Shown here: positions 3,834-5,581 of the stretch, piece by piece
How positions within the stretch are numbered: position 1 is the first letter of the stretch
Layout of the letters: the number at the start of each line of letters is the position of its first letter
NCBI GenBank assembly: GCA_937925645.1
Contig: CALAMB010000457.1
Coordinates: 1 to 5,581, forward strand
Origin: an uncultured Acidobacteriota bacterium
GTDB lineage: Bacteria > Acidobacteriota > JAAYUB01
DNA length: 5,581 nt
Direction: 5' to 3'
Notes under the pieces: model-generated
Database searches by the model: none
The model's input: the letters and a program-made list of their open reading frames with translations, nothing else
What the model was told of the DNA's origin: nothing
Program-made: the position numbers and the translations under genes

Positions 3834-5252
3834 CTAAAAACTCAGGCCCGATCCCGTCCAGCCGTCGGCGGGACCCGCGTCCGGCGGCGCGGCCGTTCCC
3901 TTGCCCGGCCCGGGGCGGCGCCGGCGGCCTCGGCGGCGACGGCGTTTGGCCGGCGGCGCGAATCCGGCGGCGGCGGGAGCGCCGTCGGGCTGCGCCTGTC
4001 CCTGCAGGAACGACTCCCACCACGCGCACAGCTCGGGGCCGCTGCCCGTGCTCCCGTGGATGAGCCGGAAGTAGGTCCACGCGTCGGCGAACACCGGCAT
4101 CCGCAGCAGCCGGGCGGCCCGGCGGCTCTGGTTCCGGTGGAAGCGCCACTGGTTGCTCAGGATGTCGCGGATCCCCAGTCCGACGACGTTGGGGATCCGG
4201 ACGCTGGGGGCCATCTCGGCCACGAACTCGCCGACGGTCTGCTTGTAGGCCGTCACGGCGCTCATGGTTTCGTCACCGCTCAGCTCGCCGGCCCGCCGCT
4301 CGATGAGCGGACCGAACATGAGGGCGAACAGGAGGGCGAGTTCCACGGGCTCGCCGGCGGCCACCCGGGCGTCCACCCAGTCCAGCACGCGGCGCAGGTG
4401 CTCGTAGTACCACCCCCCCTCCCCTGCGGGCAGCGCGCCCTGCGCCACCGGGAAGATGAGGGTGAACAGCCCCGTCGCGTGGAGCAGCTCGAACACGGGG
4501 CGGGCCGACCCGAGCAGCAGCAGCTTGCGGACCTCCTCGAACATCCGCTCCGACGACGCCTTGACGATGAGACCGCGGTGGGCGAGCAACGCGGCGTGCG
4601 TCTCGGAGTCGAAGGTGAACCCGAGGGCGGCGGCGAAGCGCACCGCCCGGATCATCCGCACGGGGTCCTCGATGAAGCGCTGGTTCGGGTCGCCGATGGA
4701 GCGGATGCGGCGGTCCTGGATGTCCTGATAGCCGCCGACGTAGTCGATGATGGAAAAGTCGTCGATGTTGTAGAAGAGGGCGTTCAGGGTGAAGTCGCGC
4801 CGCCGGGCGTCCTGCTCCGGCGTGCCGAACACGTTGTCGCGCAGGATCAGGCCGTCCTCGCTCTTGACGATGCCGTCCAGCCGCGACGGCGGAACCGCGC
4901 CGGCGTCCGCCGGCTCGGCGGACGCGTCGTCCGGCTCGAGGGCCGGCGAGCGGAAGGTGGCCACCTCCACAATCTCGTCGCGGAAATGGACGTGGGCCAG
5001 CCGGAACCGGCGGCCCACCAGCCGGCAGTTGCGGAAGATCTTCTTGATCCGGGTGGGCGTGGCGTCGGTGGCCACGTCCATGTCCTTGGGCCGGCGCCCC
5101 AGCAACAGGTCGCGGACGCCGCCGCCCACGATGTAGGCCGTGTGGCCGTTGCGGCGCAGGTGCGCCAGCACCTTGAGCACGTTCAGGCTGATATTCCGCC
5201 GGGAGATCGGATGTTGCGCTCGCGGGATGATCAGGGGATCGGGGCCGTTCAT
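3834..5252 (-). CDS. pcnB: Poly(A) polymerase I (PcnB)
   Basis: This 472-residue protein has the class II nucleotidyltransferase head domain. It shows IPRAQHPISRRNIS at 9-22, the G-rich GGGVRDLLLG (43-52), the catalytic DMD (Asp57 and Asp59), and third acidic residue Asp153 in RRDFTLNAL. EDPVRMIRAVRFA (195-207) begins the tRNA-nucleotidyltransferase-type RNA-binding region. The signature FRNCRLVGRRFRLAHV (73-88) is characteristic of bacterial poly(A) polymerases rather than CCA-adding enzymes. The Arg-rich tail (about 436-446, AKRRRRRGRRRR) is a likely RNA-binding tail, also seen in E. coli PcnB. It adds 3' poly(A) tails that mark RNAs for decay. The frame is open up to 5447, but the ATG at 5252 gives the usual N-terminus and the promoter at 5323-5351 lies inside the longer frame. 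No clear Shine-Dalgarno was seen. It is first in an operon with the HD gene. Confidence 0.95.
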   Translation of the reverse strand: MNGPDPLIIPRAQHPISRRNISLNVLKVLAHLRRNGHTAYIVGGGVRDLLLGRRPKDMDVATDATPTRIKKIFRNCRLVGRRFRLAHVHFRDEIVEVATFRSPALEPDDASAEPADAGAVPPSRLDGIVKSEDGLILRDNVFGTPEQDARRRDFTLNALFYNIDDFSIIDYVGGYQDIQDRRIRSIGDPNQRFIEDPVRMIRAVRFAAALGFTFDSETHAALLAHRGLIVKASSERMFEEVRKLLLLGSARPVFELLHATGLFTLIFPVAQGALPAGEGGWYYEHLRRVLDWVDARVAAGEPVELALLFALMFGPLIERRAGELSGDETMSAVTAYKQTVGEFVAEMAPSVRIPNVVGLGIRDILSNQWRFHRNQSRRAARLLRMPVFADAWTYFRLIHGSTGSGPELCAWWESFLQGQAQPDGAPAAAGFAPPAKRRRRRGRRRRPGPGKGTAAPPDAGPADGWTGSGLSF

Positions 5253-5294
5253 GCGTTTCGTCTTCGTGGGCGGGCCGCCTCGGCCCGGATGCTC

Positions 5295-5321
5295 AGTGCC
5301 GCAGGGACGGCACTTCCCTGC
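5295..5321 (-). promoter_or_regulatory. Interlocked palindromes over the pcnB transcription start
   Basis: Read on the - strand the order is GCAGGGA, AGTGCCG, TCCCTGC, CGGCACT (the last two share one C). The first and third pair perfectly over 7 bp, and so do the second and fourth over 7 bp. The two stems are therefore mutually exclusive or could form an H-type pseudoknot. The element covers the predicted start point (about 5315-5317), so it may be an operator at DNA level, or a 5' mRNA stem (AGTGCCG/CGGCACT) at RNA level. Confidence 0.55.
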
Positions 5322-5322
5322 C

Positions 5323-5351
5323 ATGCTACTGGATGGCCGGGGCCCTGTCAA
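5323..5351 (-). promoter_or_regulatory. Sigma70-type promoter of the pcnB-HD operon
   Basis: A perfect -35 TTGACA (5346-5351) and a -10 TAGCAT (5323-5328, four of six) are separated by exactly 17 nt on the - strand. The predicted start is near 5316, giving a leader of about 64 nt to the pcnB ATG. Confidence 0.7.
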
Positions 5352-5394
5352 TGGGAATGTCGGTTGCAAGCGAAGACAGGCAAGGCATTTCACC

Positions 5395-5421
5395 ATAGAG
5401 AACTCAGAGGACGCGGAGGGT
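5395..5421. repeat. Three degenerate 9-bp units (ATAGAGAAC-type)
   Basis: ATAGAGAAC, TCAGAGGAC and GCGGAGGGT are in 9-bp phase. The word type (CAGAGGACGCGGAG) resembles the CACAGAGGACACAGAG intergenic repeats I recall from several other bacterial groups. Only one short copy is present. Confidence 0.45.
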
Positions 5422-5481
5422 TTCATGGGTCGGTGGTGGTCGGACATTTTTCATTGGGCATTTTGGGGGCGGTGCGTCGGG

Positions 5482-5513
5482 GAGTCGGTGAGTCGGTGAA
5501 TCGGTGAGTCGGG
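5482..5513. repeat. Module E-like inverted: four 8-bp GAGTCGGT units
   Basis: GAGTCGGT, GAGTCGGT, GAATCGGT and GAGTCGGG are in perfect phase, a variant of the TGAATGGG array. It begins the E-D-C inverted block. The preceding 5422-5481 holds only G/T-rich words such as CATTTTTCATTG and no gene. Confidence 0.8.
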
Positions 5514-5545
5514 AGACGGGAGACGGGAGACGAGAGACGGGAGAC
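5511..5545. repeat. Module D inverted: five 7-bp GGGAGAC units
   Basis: GGGAGAC three times, GAGAGAC, then GGGAGAC, overlapping the last GGG of the preceding array. It is the complement of the GTCTCCC module at 630-657. Confidence 0.85.
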
Positions 5546-5550
5546 GATCG

Positions 5551-5581
5551 ATCAGCGATCAACCATCAACCATCAACCATC
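5551..5581. repeat. Module C inverted: 7-bp ATCAACC units, cut by the right edge
   Basis: ATCAGCG, then ATCAACC three times, then ATC at the window edge. The array clearly continues outside. Confidence 0.82.

Noticed and set aside
5253..5447. A 65-codon upstream extension of pcnB
   Set aside because: The ATG at 5252 gives the family-typical N-terminus. The extension runs through the TTGACA/TAGCAT promoter and 9-bp repeats, and its sequence has no family resemblance.
3759..5507. A 582-codon open frame on the + strand
   Set aside because: It is antisense to pcnB and the promoter region. The - strand frame carries clear poly(A) polymerase motifs, and the + frame has only the long Arg/Gly/Ala/His-rich text typical of a high-GC shadow frame.

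Overview
The window is a high-GC bacterial stretch, probably a metagenome-derived contig. It has five protein genes separated by unusually repeat-rich intergenic DNA. I cannot fix the phylum. The GC-rich codon use, long gaps, a REP-associated transposase (RAYT) and many short tandem words look to me like large-genome Acidobacteriota or PVC-type relatives, but that is an impression from memory and not a result.

Layout, left to right. (1) The C-terminal part of a metallophosphoesterase (+ strand, cut by the left edge). (2) A tandem-repeat block of about 320 bp. (3) A small HAD-family phosphatase-like gene (- strand). (4) About 660 bp without a gene: 8-bp repeats, an AT-rich repeat, a G-quadruplex-type G-run, a long hairpin, 6- and 7-bp repeats, and a three-hairpin REP-like unit. 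(5) A RAYT / IS200-like Y1 transposase gene (+ strand), with a mirror-image copy of the three-hairpin unit on its far side. (6) Another tandem-repeat block. (7) A two-gene - strand operon: pcnB (poly(A) polymerase I) first, then a SpoT-hydrolase-like HD-domain gene 22 nt downstream. A strong sigma70-type promoter lies ahead of pcnB. (8) A final repeat block that runs off the right edge.

The most striking feature is the non-coding DNA. Several blocks are built from the same short tandem modules: A, 6 bp (CGTAAT-type); B, 8 bp (AGGTTCGC-type); C, 7 bp (GTTGATG); D, 7 bp (GTCTCCC); E, 8 bp (ATTCACCC). They occur in the same order A-B-C-D-E, in one orientation at 394-690 and inverted at 2464-2592 (C-B-A) and 5482-5581 (E-D-C, truncated). 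Short unique junction words are conserved between copies. This points to a dispersed composite repeat rather than independent slippage at each site. Two gene stop codons lie inside the first repeat unit of adjacent arrays.

Functionally, pcnB and the HD gene are likely co-transcribed, which suggests a link between RNA 3'-end polyadenylation or decay and nucleotide (perhaps alarmone) hydrolysis. The RAYT with its mirrored hairpins has the architecture of a REPtron. The other genes look like ordinary housekeeping or accessory genes.
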